A stretch of DNA of 64,000 bases from the NCBI GenBank assembly GCA_018902385.1, contig JABSSW010000036.1:62001-126000 (forward strand), given 5' to 3'. Source of the stretch: Physcia stellaris (Eukaryota; Ascomycota; Lecanoromycetes; Caliciales; Physciaceae). Numbering within the stretch: the first letter of the stretch is position 1; each line of letters opens with the position of its first letter. Below, in pieces: positions 1 through 12,329 of the stretch. Both the position numbers and the translations under genes were made by a program. Under the pieces are notes generated by a model. The model did no database searches and was not told the origin of the DNA. It saw only the letters and a program-made list of their open reading frames with translations.

Positions 1-3000
1 AACAGCTTTCGCCGACTACTCGATCAAGGTAGAGAGCTTTCAGCCGACATATTTGTTCATTCGGCGAGAGATCTGAGGTGTATAGATAGCTCTAGTCAGA
101 GCGGTGCTGAAAATTGATACTAGCGAATTAAAAGATTGATCAATGATCTCTCTATCCGAAAGATATGGTCCTCGCTGATTACTCGATCAAGATAAAGAGT
201 TTTCAGCGAACATATCTGTCAAATCGGCGAGAGACTTGAGCTGTATAGATGGCTCCGGTCAGAGCGATGCCGGAAATTGATACTAGCGAACTAGAAAGTT
301 GATCAATGATATCTCTTTCTGAAAGATATGATGTTCGCCGCACGATTCATTGAGATAACAGAAATTTAGCGACTATATCTGTTGATGCGGCGAGAGATCT
401 AGAAATGTAAACGAGATTGAAAGAACGACGCTGTATACGCAAAGAAAGACGACAGTTCAGTGACATATATCTGAAACACAACAGCTCTCGCTGCATCTTG
501 TATCAAGATAAAACTATCATAGCGAACACATTTGTTGATTGAGCGAGTTGACGTTGAGCATAGTTGTCTCTGACAAGAGTTGCTAAAAATATATACTATA
601 TACTAGAGACAGCACAATTCTTTCTTGATTTGCTGAAAGATGAGAGTTTTCGCTGCATGCTTTATCAAAATAAAAGTGTTTTAGAGAACACATTAGCTCG
701 TACAGCGAGCTTCTATTGAGCATAAACGTGTTCGGCAAGAATTGCTGAAAACTTTGCTGAAGACAGCACAACTTCTTCTTGTTTGCTGAAAGATGACAGT
801 TTTCGCTGAACGCTTTTCTGAATTAGAGTAACTTTAACGAGCATATGTGCTCGTTCGGCGAAGTTCAATTACGCATAGTTGTCTCTGACAAGAATCGAGA
901 GTTAGATGTATAGACAGCACGACTTACTTCTTGTTTTAATCGAAATCTATTAGCTTCGCCAGACTCGCAGTTGAGACAAGAAGATTTCAGAAAGTATCTC
1001 TGCGCATACGGCGAGTTTGTAGTGCACGTAATTGTCTCTGGCGAGAGCTAGTAGAAACACGTGCTAGAGGCAGCACAATTTACTTATTTCTTGCTTGAAC
1101 TGAAATCTATTGACTTCGCCGGACTCGCAGTTGAGACAGGAAGATTTCAGCGAGTATCTCTGCGCATACGGCGAGTTTGTATTGCACGTGATTGTCTCTG
1201 GCGAGAGCTAGTAGAAACACTTGCTAGAGGCAGCACAACTTATTCATTTCTTGCTTGAACTGAAATCTGTTGACTTCGCCGGACTCGCAGTTGAGACAGC
1301 AGAATCTCAGCAAATATCTCTGCGCATTCGGCGAGCTCGCGTGACGCATGATCGTCTCCGGCGAGAATGGATATAAATATGTGTTAGAGACAGCACAGCT
1401 TATTTCTTTCTTCGATCGAGATCTATTAACTTCGCCGAACTCGCAAATGAAACAAGAGAATTTTGACGAGTATATTTGCGCATCCGGCGAGTTCGCGTGA
1501 CGCACAACTGTTTCTGGCGAGTATGAGTAGAAATGTGTGCTAGAAACAGCACATCTTATTCCTGTCTTGAATTGAGATCTACTAGCTTCGCCGAACTCGC
1601 AGTCGAGACAAGAGAGTTCCAGCGAGTAAATCTGCGCATCCGGCGAGTTGAAATGAGTTCTGATTGTTCCTAACGAGAATGAGTAGAAATATGTGCTAGA
1701 AACAGCACAACTTATTTATGTTTTTGAACTGAGATCTATTGACTTCGTCGGACTCGCAATCAAGATAAAAGAATGTCAAAGAATATAATTATTCATACAG
1801 CGAGTCATCTCGGTAAATAGATCGATATATAACAAGTCAATATAGTTATACATTGAAAACAACAAGTCGCATAATCATTCGAATTTTCATGAGAAATTAG
1901 CTCGCCGAATCCGTTATGAAGATGAACGTGATTCATTTGAAAAATCTGCTGAAGTGGCGAGTCTTCTCAACGCATATATAAATCTATAAGAAGTCAACAG
2001 AACTAGATATTAAAAGCAGCAAATCGCGAGAATCATTTCTATTTTCGCAAGAACGTATTTCGCCAGACTCGTAATCAAGATAAAAGAAATTTAAAGCACA
2101 TAATAGTCTATGCAGCGAGCTTCGATGATGTCTGAATGACTCTAGAGAGAGTTGAGAAAATAGAGTGACAAAGACAGCAATATTCTGTTTCAATCTACGA
2201 AGAGCAATACCTTTCGCTGAACGCTCGACTGACGTGAAGAATCTCTAGCGAATAGAACGATGTATCTGGCGAGTGTTCTCCATGCGTAGGTAGATCTATT
2301 GAGAGTTGACTTGTTGAGTGTCTAAGACAGCAAGATTCTGTTTTCGAGAGCAATAACTTTCGCTGAACGCTCGACCGATGTAAACGATCTCTAGCGAATA
2401 GAACGATGCATCTGGCGAATGTTCTTCATGTATAGATAGATCTGTTGAGAGTTGGCTTGTTAAGTGTCAGAGACAACACCTGTTTCCATCGTCGAAACGC
2501 ATACCAAGTAGCTTTCGCTGAACTCGCAGTCTGAATAGCACAGTTCTGACGGGCATATCGATCCATGCAGCGAGTCGTCTCGATATATAGGTGTGTCTAG
2601 AGAGAAGTTGATGAAATTGGATAACTAGAGACAGCAAAGTTTCCATGCTGTAATCAAAGAGCAATAGTTCTCGCCGCACTCTCAGTTGAGACTGTCAGAG
2701 CTCGACAAAGATATATGTTCAATCAGCGAGACTATGTGCGTGGCATGGATAGTTCCAGATGACGTTGATAGATATGAAGAATTAAATCCGAATTTTATTT
2801 CGATGCTGTAGACGAAGAGTAATAGCTCTCGCCACACTCTCGATTAGTGCTATTAGAGTTTGACGATGATATATGTCCAATCAGCGAGACTATGTGCGTG
2901 ACATGGATAGTTCCAGATGACGTTGATAGATATCAAGTGCTAAACTCGAATTCTATTTTCATGCTGTGACCAAAGAGCAATAGCTCTCGCCGCACTCTCA

Positions 3001-3760
3001 ATTGAGACTGTCAGAGTTCGGCGAAGATATCTATCCAATCAGCGAGACTATTTGCGTGGCATTGATGAATAGTCCCGGATGACATTGATATCAAGTGCGA
3101 AAGTCGAGTTCTATTTCGCTGCTGTAACCAAAGAGCAATAGCTCTCGCCGGACTCTCAGTTGAGACAGTCAGAGCTCGGCGAAGATATCTATTCAACCAG
3201 CGAGACTACTTGCGTGGCATTGACGGATATTTCCAGATGAAGTTGGTAGATATCAAGTGCTAAAGCCAACAGAACTCGATCCTATTCTGTCACAAAAGTG
3301 TCCGCCAGAGACTCAGATCAAATCGTCAGAATCTGATGAAAGCATTTATATAATCGGCGAAACATTTGCGAGAAATGAATAGCTCTGAGCAGAATGGAAA
3401 AAATCTGATGCTAGAGACAGAAAGTCTTATTTTGTTCTGCTGAGACGTAATAACCTCGCTGAACTTTGAAATGTGACTGTTGAACGATTTTAATGAGTTC
3501 TATTCAAAGAGCGAACGGGATATGTGCGAGATATTCCATGCACGAACAGAATGTGGTGTTCGTGGCTTGACATCACTATATATATAAGCGGATCCTGCCA
3601 AGTCACGAACATCACGCCTGTGCATGATGCATGAGATAGATCGTTTGAGAAGCATAGACGAGTTAAGGGCTGAAGACAGCAAAATTCATCTTGTTCGGCT
3701 GAGACGCAAAAGCTTCCGCTCAACTTTGAGATGAGATCGCTATCTTCCACAACGCAATTC
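1..3760. repeat. Diverged satellite array, subfamily A (~158-bp monomer)
   Basis: About 24 head-to-tail monomers can be followed by a recurring TCGCCG/TCGCTG box near positions 10, 173, 333, 485, 645, 798, 954, 1114, 1274, 1431, 1585, 1743, 1899, 2058, 2213, 2349, 2512, 2672, 2836, 2986, 3143, 3302, 3451 and 3711. Most spacings are 150-163 bp; the last step is larger. Many monomers also carry a CGGCGAG box about 50 bp further on, so each unit holds a short inverted pair (CTCGCCG...CGGCGAG), and a GACAGCACA-like segment. Sequence identity is high between neighbours at 954-1600 and low across the array. No reading frame looks like a gene. The array runs off the left edge, so its true length is unknown. 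A centromere-proximal or subtelomeric satellite would fit, but that is inference. Confidence 0.85.
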
Positions 3761-4026
3761 TCGAAAACATCAACAATTTCTAATCTCTTTTCCCGGCCAT
3801 GACAGTTCTCGCTTCTGGACAGTGACAGCCTTACGCGCAATGATGAAACTGCGAAAGAAATCTTATTCTTTTGCTATATAGCATTGTAGTCTAAGTACAT
3901 GAGAAAGCGAATGCTTCGACGTTAGACTAATTCCCAGTAACAAGACTCCAGCAAGAAGAACTCAGCAGAAGGCCACAGAAAGATCTCAGCAAAAGAACCG
4001 CAGCAGAAAAGCATCCTTCTGCAGCA

Positions 4027-4731
4027 TCACAAGAAGCTACCATCACTCACGAAGTCTCCAACGATTTCATCTCCCAACTCACTGAATTCTGGCTCATCAC
4101 CCTCGTGAAAAGCCTTCAAGGATTTCTCGGAAGTTTTATCATCGTTGCGGGGCTTTAAGCGTGTTTCTGGCCTCCGAGACTTGCAAAATTCGATTAATCC
4201 CGCATTGACACATCTCACTCTGATTCCCGATTGTTCTCTCGTAGACCTCGGAAGCACATCCACGTCTTCTAGTTGATGGCACGGCTCACACCCCTTCTGG
4301 AAGGAATCCCATGCTTGGTCGTGAGCAGCTTGTAGATGATCATCGCCTTGGTCCCCATGCAGCTCTACATTGCCATAGCCGATTTCGTAATGACCATTTG
4401 ATATGGTAGTGCGGCAGAACGGAGGCTCTACGCTTCTGAGATGTTCCTTCCTGTCTCAACAAGCGGGATATGCGGCGTGTCGATTCGGACCGCTCAGGAA
4501 GTACAGGCGAGCTTTCCACTCATCTGAATGCATCGTGTTCTTGGGAAGCAGTTCACTGCGCTCGGTTGTGAAATCGGCTGATATAGGTTCGTCATAAAGA
4601 GGATGCAAATTGATATCCTCTGATGCATTGTTTGAATCGTAACCCTTCTTCCAGAAAGGGCGAGGTATTGTAATCGAAATAGGATGAAGTCGGAGACACG
4701 ATATGATGATGAAAGACGTAAGATAAAGCAT
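4027..4731 (-). pseudogene. Broken gene fragment with the same N-terminal motif as the SNF2 pseudogene
   Basis: A minus-strand reading frame runs from about 4731 to a stop at 4027 and is interrupted by one in-frame TGA near 4456. It contains an S-D-E-W-K-x-R-x(3)-L-S-G stretch near 4510 and, after the TGA, E-I-G-Y-G. The pseudogene starting near 6953 carries the same two motifs in the same order. The rest is hydrophilic and not recognisable. The likeliest reading is a diverged paralogue of the N-terminal region of the neighbouring ATPase, left by an old tandem duplication. The stop could instead lie in an unseen intron, but I found no good donor and acceptor around it. No function is assigned. 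Confidence 0.45.
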
Positions 4732-4859
4732 TCGAAATGTAAGTTGAAGTCATTTGATTGTAAAATGCAGTGATGTGGTCGTAGAAAGCGATGTGGTCGT
4801 AGGAAGCGATGAGATCGTAATATAGAGCTATAGAAATAACGCCGGATGGATCTTCTCTT

Positions 4860-7153
4860 ATAATTTAATATTCCATGCTGAATAGTGATGGTACCACGCT
4901 TGGATGAAATGTGGTAAGCTTGGTAGTCCGCTATTCTGGGCAAAGGCTATGAGATCTTCCGCGTCCCTTAGTTGTGCTGTCTTGAATAGTGGGCCCGATC
5001 CCAAATTCCGAATGGTGCTTTGTTTGAATAAGGAGCCAGAGAGTGGAATTCCAGCTAGACGACGTAAGAACTCTCCTTCTGATCTAGTTCCCCTGCAGCC
5101 TCTTCTTCGTGTACTCCACGAATTCCTCCGACGAGATGACGGCAGGCATCCCGTCCTCATGTTTTTCCCCCTCGGCTGGCATTATGTCAATGTCGTATAG
5201 CTTCTTTATCCGGCTAGCCCTTTCCTCGATTGCTGTCGACGTTGCTGAAATCTTGCACGGCGGAATTCAACGCATCGCGGAGGTTGACATCTTGGATCTG
5301 AGTGTTCAGGTATTTGATGCGTACAACAATCGTATTAAACGATCACAGAACTACATGAAGCTTGGCTGACGGAATATCTGAAATGATCTGAATGTACTCC
5401 AGGAGGGCTCGAGTCGACGTGCTCAACATTGCCTTCTTCTTCGCCAAAGTACTCGAGCGTGGACTGCCGTTGAAATTTCTCATGATGAAGAACGGGGAGA
5501 ATTCTGCAATTTCCCGACCCCAAACGGAGAGCATGGCCGATGAAGCGAATATCAAGACCGGTTTGTAAATTCTCGCTTTCAGTTTGAGGACAATCTCGGC
5601 CAACTGTATATCTTCGCTGAGTTCTTTGCCTTTTCCCTTGGTCTGACGCTGGGTTTCACGATGTACGTTGCGGGTGTTGTGAGAATTTGACATCTGAGAG
5701 GATTCGACATCTGAGAGGAAAACAATGTCATGTGGATCGGTTTGATCAGCAGGCGACTGAAGGAAGTTGTTGTCTGCAGACGACTGGGGGAAGCTGTTGT
5801 CTGCAGACGACTGAGAAAGAGTCTTGTCTGCAGACGACATGTCTCCCTGGACGGGATCTGCAGGCATGAAAGTGATTGTGTTGGCACCAGAGCGAGACGC
5901 CACAGCGAAAGGCGTCCAACGCAATCAGCGAAATGGCCGAGCAAGTTTTGCTCAATCTCATTTCGTCACAAAGCATACTTGACTTCATACGTTCTTTCAA
6001 TTCCAAAACTCAACGCCCATGCTAAGTAGATGACCTTATATTCCTTGATTTTGCAGACTTTGAAACGTTGCCCATCGTAGTGGTTGGGGAGCAATGACTT
6101 CACCCAATAGCGACACAATATTCCATGTAATCGGAGGTAGTCGCAGTCATCATGTTCATGTCCTCCCACAGTTTCCAGAACTCTGCGCGGTCCTCGTTAA
6201 TGACTTCCACGTTAAACCCTTGATCGTCTGTCTAATCCTCGGCAATAAACCGTTCCACACGGATGGCATCGGGTTTCTCGTCACTCTGGGGAGCATTGGT
6301 CGTTGTGGGCTGGGCTAGCCATCATCTTTTATCTTCGAGAAATTCCCACTTGCCATCACGGTGGCGATCATCTGTAAGGTTGCTGTCTGGTTGAGAATTT
6401 CGGCAGCAAGGTTGGCCCAATGACCGTACTCTACTCGGGATTCCTTGAGACGTTTTCCGCTGTCAGCGGACAACACTTCCTCCAATGCGTTACGTCCCTT
6501 CTTGGGAACAACCGCAGACAGATCCTCAGAAGCCTTGCGTTTCTTCTCGTTGGTAGCGGCGACTTTCCTGGTGCTCAAGAGGGTCTTCACCGTGTGTTCC
6601 TCTTCATCCTGGGGTTCCTTTCTGACTGCTTCCTCACTGGAAGCAGAGGAGTCAGAATCGGACATTTCTTCTTCGTTGAGCAATCTTCCTGCTCTAATCG
6701 AATGGCCACTGGTACCTTGATTTCCTTTCACAAGACGAGGTATCCCTTGAAGGCGACCTGAGTCTCCACGCAAGTGCACATTAGTATAAGTAACAGCATA
6801 ATGCTGTTTTCCGCTTTCTGTCACTATGCCTGGCTGACCATAGCCAATTTCACTGGCCAGAACACTTCCCTTGCTATCAAAGGACGATGGCCACAACTTT
6901 GCTCTAGTATTTCCAGAAAGATTGCACACACGGTGCTTCCATTCGTCACTCAATAAGGTGTACTGCGGTGGTCATGTATCGGAATTTTTGACGTCGAAGT
7001 TTTTGATTTTGCCATTGAAAAGTCGGTGCTCTCGATAATTGGCGGCGGTGGCGACGAAGGTTGCCTCCTTTTTATCGTATATTGGAGGATAAGCAGAATC
7101 CTCCAAACTAGGTTCCTCGGTATCGGCTTTTTCGGCACCGGCTTTCTAAGCAC
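4860..7153 (-). pseudogene. SNF2-family ATPase/helicase, decayed
   Basis: Minus-strand fragments in successive frames line up with a SNF2-type chromatin ATPase. An acidic N-terminal region (6953-6315) carries the E-W-K-x-R...L-S-G motif. The piece at 6006-5900 reads D-E-M-R-L-S-K-T followed by A-I-S-L, which is motif I (Walker A, normally D-E-M-G-L-G-K-T). The piece at 5600-5500 reads K-P-V-L-I-F-A then V-W-G-R-E-I, which is motif Ia. H-V-V-L near 5345 fits motif Ib. Reading frames are broken by in-frame stops (near 6237, 6112 and 5343) and by frame changes (near 6318 and 5203). Both Walker A glycines are replaced through G-to-A changes. No helicase C-terminal half is recognisable. A decayed host gene is far more likely than a working multi-exon gene. 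Confidence 0.75.
5740..5855 (-). repeat. 30-bp minisatellite inside the SNF2 pseudogene
   Basis: Three good copies and one weaker copy of a unit built on CTGCAGACGACTG sit about 30 bp apart, near 5748, 5775, 5805 and 5835. In the pseudogene frame they encode repeated S-S-A-D-N/Q-rich decapeptides just after the motif I region. The period is a multiple of three, so expansion would have kept the frame. Confidence 0.7.
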
Positions 7154-7855
7154 CTCGCTTGCGTTGAGGGTTGAAAGGACTTTGTGGCGTAGATTCGATT
7201 TGATAAAGCAGTCGAGATTGAAGTGAAAGTATTGATGTCACGGTCAGGAAATGTATACATTGAGGGAAAGTCCTCTTCTTTTCCTGGTCGTCTTTGTTTT
7301 CTTCCAAGGGACTGCGTATGGAAGGAATGATATTGAGATATACTGAATATAAGGATTTACTGGAGATAGAGATAAATATTGGAAGGAATAGTATTGATAT
7401 GTGCTGGATGTATGTGTAGAGGAAGAGGTTTGCTGAGGGCGATGGAGGTTTAAATATACGAGCTCTGTCGCTCCTCGAGGTGAATTGCGGTGCCAAGCAG
7501 AGGAAAGACGAGATTAATGCGAAATCCATCAGGACTTCACGAGAAGGGGAATGCATCGTGAATTTCCGGACGAAAAATTGACTTTAGTAAAGGATTTCCT
7601 TTGCTTCTACCTCTATCACTGCTTAGGTGTTTTGTCTATATAATCAAGATCAAAGACGAAGAGAAATTGAATTTGAGTGATATTTCAATGAGGAGCAATA
7701 CATGGTTACTGCAAAATCCATCTGGGATTGACGAGAAGAGGAATGCATCGTGAATTCTCGAATGAAGAAAGTAAAGTAAACCGAATTCTCCTATTCAACC
7801 TCTCGGGACTGAGTCGTTTTGGACCAGATTTTGGAGAAAGTAAAGTGATTCCTCC
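7154..7855. other. Non-coding interval between pseudogene and MITE fragment
   Basis: I see no gene here. Open frames are short and compositionally random. The stretch is AT-rich with purine runs. It may include the former promoter and 5' region of the pseudogene. A phrase around 7535-7560 (cgagaaggggaatgcatcgtgaat) recurs in variant form around 7731-7755, which suggests a small local duplication. Confidence 0.5.
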
Positions 7856-7985
7856 AAGATAGAAATCACTCAAACCACGTCCACCCGTCTTCGGAATTCA
7901 GAAAGTAATCTGATATGCATGGAGTTCTAGATTGGTCGTGTTTCCGAACTCGGGCTATCGTTGGTTCATCCGGTTTGGGTGAATG
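7856..7985 (+). mobile_element. Truncated copy of the window's MITE
   Basis: From AAGATAGAAATCAC to the GGTTTGGGTGAATGA region this matches the interior of the complete element at 16427-16645 (which is inverted) and the copy at 24328. It lacks the terminal inverted repeats. It lies exactly between the pseudogene island and the return of satellite sequence near 7990. Confidence 0.7.
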
Positions 7986-7989
7986 ACTG

Positions 7990-9000
7990 TCTCAGGGCCG
8001 AGTCATGCTTGTTCTCTTGAGAAGCGCAATGGTTCTCGCCGGATGCTGAGACGTGTAATAGTCACGATGAGTGTCACCGTACATATCTGCTCATACAAAG
8101 TAGTCTGAAAAATCCACTATTGACTTCAATGTAACGATGGGACCATTTGCGCTGAATAGAGACCGGCAAAGATTATATCTTCTTTGAGAACTCGTTGTAG
8201 CTGACGCCGAGCATCTACACAAGTACGATGAGTATCAGCGTACATATCTACTCATTGAAACTAGTTAAGAGGATGTTTGGATGGCTTCAGCGGACCCTCA
8301 GTGCGGTTTGACGTAAACAAAGTAGAGGAGACACTTTTTCTACTCCGTTAGTGCATGACAGCTTTCGCTGACTATTTGCTGAGTTACAACGGCTATCAGC
8401 GTACATTTTGATTCATAGAAGTCAGCTGGGAGAATGCATGACTGACTCCAGCAACCCGTTGATGCGTTTTAGCGTAGTCAAAGTAGAGTGATGAAATTTC
8501 TTTACCGCTAATGCGTGATAGCTTCCGCTGGATGTTTTTTCCACTGCGGTGACTACCGGCGCACATATTTGTCCATAGAAGTTAGCTGAGAGAATGCTTG
8601 ACTGACTCTAGCAGCCCGTTGGTGCGATTTAGCGTAGAAACGATAGAGACGATATTTCTACTTCACTAATACACGATCGCCTTCGCCGTGGAGTGAACTG
8701 AGTACAATGGCTCCAAGCGTACATTTTCGTCCGCAGAGACTATCTGAGAAAACGCATGAGTGACTCCGGCGAGCTGTGAGTGCGATTGAGCGTAGAAAAG
8801 ATAGAGACAATGTTTCTACTTCACCGATGCACGAGCGCCTTCGCCGTGGAGTCATTTGAGTACACTGACTCTCAGCGTACATATTCGTCCACAGAAACTT
8901 TCTGGGAAAATTCATGGTTGACTTCAGCGAACCGTTGCTATATTTCACCGTAGGGGGAATAGGGGTATTTTTCGCAACACAGATCGCTATCCGTCTCTGA
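7990..9000. repeat. Satellite array, subfamily B
   Basis: Monomers are marked by TCGCCG/TCGCTG-type boxes near 8032, 8200, 8353, 8523, 8680 and 8838, and by a following AGCGTACAT-type box (for example 8091, 8251, 8400, 8560, 8715 and 8875). The spacing of about 155-168 bp and the position of the TCGCCG box match subfamily A, although most of the sequence differs. No coding sequence is seen. Confidence 0.75.
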
Positions 9001-9840
9001 TGAATACAGGCAGTCTCTAGACATTAAATCATCTCAACATCAATTTCAGCGAGAGATGCGGTGTCGATTTTGAGAAGATTGCCAAATAACTAGGCACAGG
9101 CTCGCGATGAGAAAGGAGACCTATATTAAACTCACTGAGACGGAGCTCATATCGCTGAACGTTGCAATTGCTTACGAGTTTACTATATTCATCAAGGAAC
9201 TGGTTGAAGTAACCGGCGATCAAATAATGATTTTAATTACTCGAATATCGTGATAAGTGTGTATCGGCAAATTCAGTCGAATTTCTCCTGTTTGTAGCGC
9301 CTGCCTCTGGATCTTGGAACGGCGATTGCGTAGAAAGATCTTTCAAAACGGCTTGAAATGACTGGCGAATTCAGTCCTGAATTATCTCCCTCTAAATTCT
9401 TTTCAAAGTATCGTGATAATGAGATATTGCCAAATCTGTATTGAGATTCCCAGAATGCAGCTCGTGTCTTTGATTTCCGAAAGGCTACAGTAGCTTTCTA
9501 TAGTTAACAGTGTTTATCCCATCGAGATCTAATACTCTGGAGAAGGATTGTAGCTGGGAAGAAAGCTGATGTGGAAATTTGGTAGACCCTCCAAAAATCT
9601 ATATTCGTTTCTCGATCACGCAATAGCTCTTCTCTCGCTGCAAAACCTCTTCTCCAGTTACGGTAAGTGATAATGTAAATAAGTCGCCGCGAAGTATCGT
9701 TCAGCAAGGTATAATTATCCCAGAGAACGTTCGAAGTAGATTCACCATCATCGCTCTTCAAGGCAAATCTCGATCTCAAATCTAACCCGCTGCCTTCCAA
9801 AAATGTATACAAGAATCATCAAAGATCACCGTAGGTGTCC
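9001..9840. repeat. Highly diverged satellite, or unique interval within the array
   Basis: Repetition is hard to see. A phrase TATCGTGATAA occurs near 9247 and 9411, about 165 bp apart, which fits the array period. A 102-codon minus-strand frame (9812-9504) is open, with a basic and hydrophobic composition, but shows no recognisable domain and has no good start context. I treat it as probably non-coding. Confidence 0.4.
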
Positions 9841-9849
9841 ACGGCAGAC

Positions 9850-11240
9850 AAATTGGTTGGCTGCGCATGGTCGTCGAGAGGTTGTAGCAGGGCGGTTTGG
9901 TGAGCTAACACCTTGAGACTTCTCGCTGCCTCAAACTTATACCGCTGGTTCTCGCCGTTTCAGAAATCATCCACCAGTATTCACCGTACCATTTCCCGAC
10001 GTTTTGGAAGTATACAGATGCAGGACGCTTGAAAAGTCACAGCAGAGTGGCTTGGCGGATGAGCTGCCCGAAACTTCTTTTGACCTCCAATCTCAGCCAC
10101 TATCTTCCGCGATCATTCGTGAGCTCCGGTAGTATACGCTGTAAGCTTTCCCAGCGTTTTTGGAATGTCTGAGAAGACGTTATGGTTGGAAAGTCATTAA
10201 TATAGTAGTTTGATAGACTAGCGCCTTTGACTCCCAAGTCTCATTCAGTCTTAAAGTCAATCGCTCATTCTCGCCGTTTGTATATCGGATTACGGTAGTC
10301 TATACCGTTAGAATCTGCCGTACTCCAAGAGTTTGAATGGGTGTGGTGATTGAGAAGTCATAGTACGTTGATCTGATAGTTCAGCACTTCTGACTTCTCA
10401 GTCTCACTCAGTCTTAAAAGCCGATCGCCCGTTCTCGCTGTTCCCATATTGAATTACGGTAGTCTATAGCCTAGAGATCTGTCGTACTTAGACTGTCTGA
10501 ACAGACGTGATGATTGAGAAATCATTGTATGATGATTTGATAGATCAGCGCATCAAGATTTCACAGTCTCCGAAGTCAATCGTTCTTTTTCGTCGCTCAC
10601 ACGCTGAGTTACGATAATTTATACCGTAAGCATCTGTAGTACTCAAAGTGTCTGAGAAGACTTGATGATTGAAAAATAATAATAGAATGATATGATAGAT
10701 AGACTCGCGCTGTTTGATTTCACGATCTCAAAGATCATTTGTTTGCTTTCGCCGTTTCTATGTGAAGCTACGTTAACCCCTATCGTTTTAATTCATAGTA
10801 TTGGGAGTGTGTGAGAAGACTTGATGCTTGAGAGATCGTAATAGAATAATCTGATATATAGACTAACGCTATTGGATTTCTTCAACTTTGAAACTTAATT
10901 TCGTACTTCCGTCGCTCACAAGATGTTACGATGACTCATACTGTAAAGATTCGTAATATTCAAGACTGAAGAAGAAGCGTTGTGATTGAAATATCAAATC
11001 AGAATGATTTTGATAGACAAGAATTTGCGATTTCTATTAGTCTTTTTCAACTTTCAGCTCAATGACGCACTCTCAAAGCTCATGATAGACTACTCTAGCT
11101 TACATCGTACAACCTCGTTGTACTTGAAACGTTTGGAAAGAGCTGATGATCGAGATATCATATTAAAGTGATTTTGATAGATTAGCGCTTTCGTATGCTA
11201 CTTTCAATCTCAAAGCTCGAAAGTTCCATTTCATCGCCTG
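9850..11240. repeat. Satellite array, subfamily C
   Basis: Copies are marked by TCTCGCCGTTT-like boxes near 9950, 10273, 10433, 10587, 10745 and 10908, followed about 25 bp later by a GTAGTCTATACCG-like phrase and about 60 bp later by a GAGAAGACxTGATGATTGA-like phrase. The spacing is 154-163 bp. This is a different sequence from subfamilies A and B on the same period, again starting with a TCGCCG/TCGTCG box. No coding sequence is seen. Confidence 0.75.
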
Positions 11241-12320
11241 AAATGAGATACGGTGACGTTATTGAAAGAGATTTCAGTGCGGAATCTAGACTGAAGAGAG
11301 ACTACTTCGAGTCTGCGAAAGCGATTCAGCTTTTAAGGTGACAAAAGGGACATATCGAATCTTCGCATAAATTGCAAGTCGATTTCCACAGCTTAATACA
11401 GGGAACAAATTTAGGTTTTACAGAACGAAAAACATACAAGAGAGTGTTCCTGAAGGCAGATCAGAAAGCAATTGCGAGCATCATGACTTACCGGTTCAAA
11501 TGCCACATGGAGTCTTTGCTATAACGATTGATTCCGACTATTCGATATCGAGAATGGTTACGGTGAACTTTAGAGAAGAGATTATACCGCGAAAGTTAAG
11601 TCGGAGAAGAGCTTCTCCGAGATAGTGAAAGTGATTCACTTTCTCGTGTATATAGATCTACCAAACCATCAACCTGAATCGATACGCAAATTGCGACTAT
11701 CTAGCGCTGGAAATAGTTACGGCGACCTTTACCGAAGAGATTATACCGCGAAACTTAAGCCGGAGAACAACTTCTTCGCTACAGCGAAGGTGATTTACTT
11801 TCTTGTGTATAGAGACATACCGACTGACCAATCTGAACCGGTACGCAGGCTGCAACCTCCTCGTGCTGGGAATAGCTTCGGTGAATCTCTTCGTAAAGAT
11901 TATACCGCAAAACAGAAGCCAGAGAACAACTTCTCCGTCACAGCGAAAGTAATTTAGTTTCTTGTGTAAAAAGACATATCGACTCATCAATCTGAACCGA
12001 TACGCAGGCTGCAACTTTCTCGTGCTGAGAATAACTTTTCTAAATCTCTCCGTAAATATTACACTGCGAGATATCAATCGGAAAACGAGTTTTTCGATTC
12101 AGAGACAAGGACTTGATCTTTGCGTATAAAGACATATCGAGCTCTTGATTTGAACGATGTTCAAATTCCGACTATCCGACGCTGAAAATAGTTACGGTGA
12201 TCTTTTCCGTAGAGATTCCACAGCGAAATCTAGACTGGAAAAGCCATTACTGTCAAGCGACAGTGTTTTAAGCTCCTGTATAGCCGGTAAATAGAATATT
12301 CTTGCTCGAGAGACTAATAC
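11241..12320. repeat. Satellite array, subfamily D (159-bp unit, 53 codons)
   Basis: Units carry GCTGGAAATAGTTACGG-like and GATTATACCGCGAAA-like phrases, recurring near 11550, 11708, 11867, 12028 and 12185. Because the period is about 159 bp, one plus-strand frame (11625-11957) stays open across two units and reads as a 53-residue peptide repeat. The open strand differs from that in subfamily E, so I regard this as a by-product of the period rather than a gene. Confidence 0.75.
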
Positions 12321-12329
12321 AGATTCTTC

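Noticed and set aside
1-3760. CRISPR array
   Set aside because: Units are about 158 bp, diverged along their whole length and lack constant direct repeats with unique spacers. The organism is a eukaryote.
4858-7153. SNF2 region as a functional multi-exon gene
   Set aside because: Stops and frame changes fall inside conserved motifs rather than at plausible introns, and the Walker A glycines are lost.
7146-7556. 136-codon minus-strand frame upstream of the SNF2 pseudogene
   Set aside because: Low-complexity, Ser/Leu/Ile-rich translation of pyrimidine tracts; probably the former 5' region.
9504-9812. 102-codon minus-strand frame within the array
   Set aside because: No recognisable motif; it lies in a region that still shows the satellite period.
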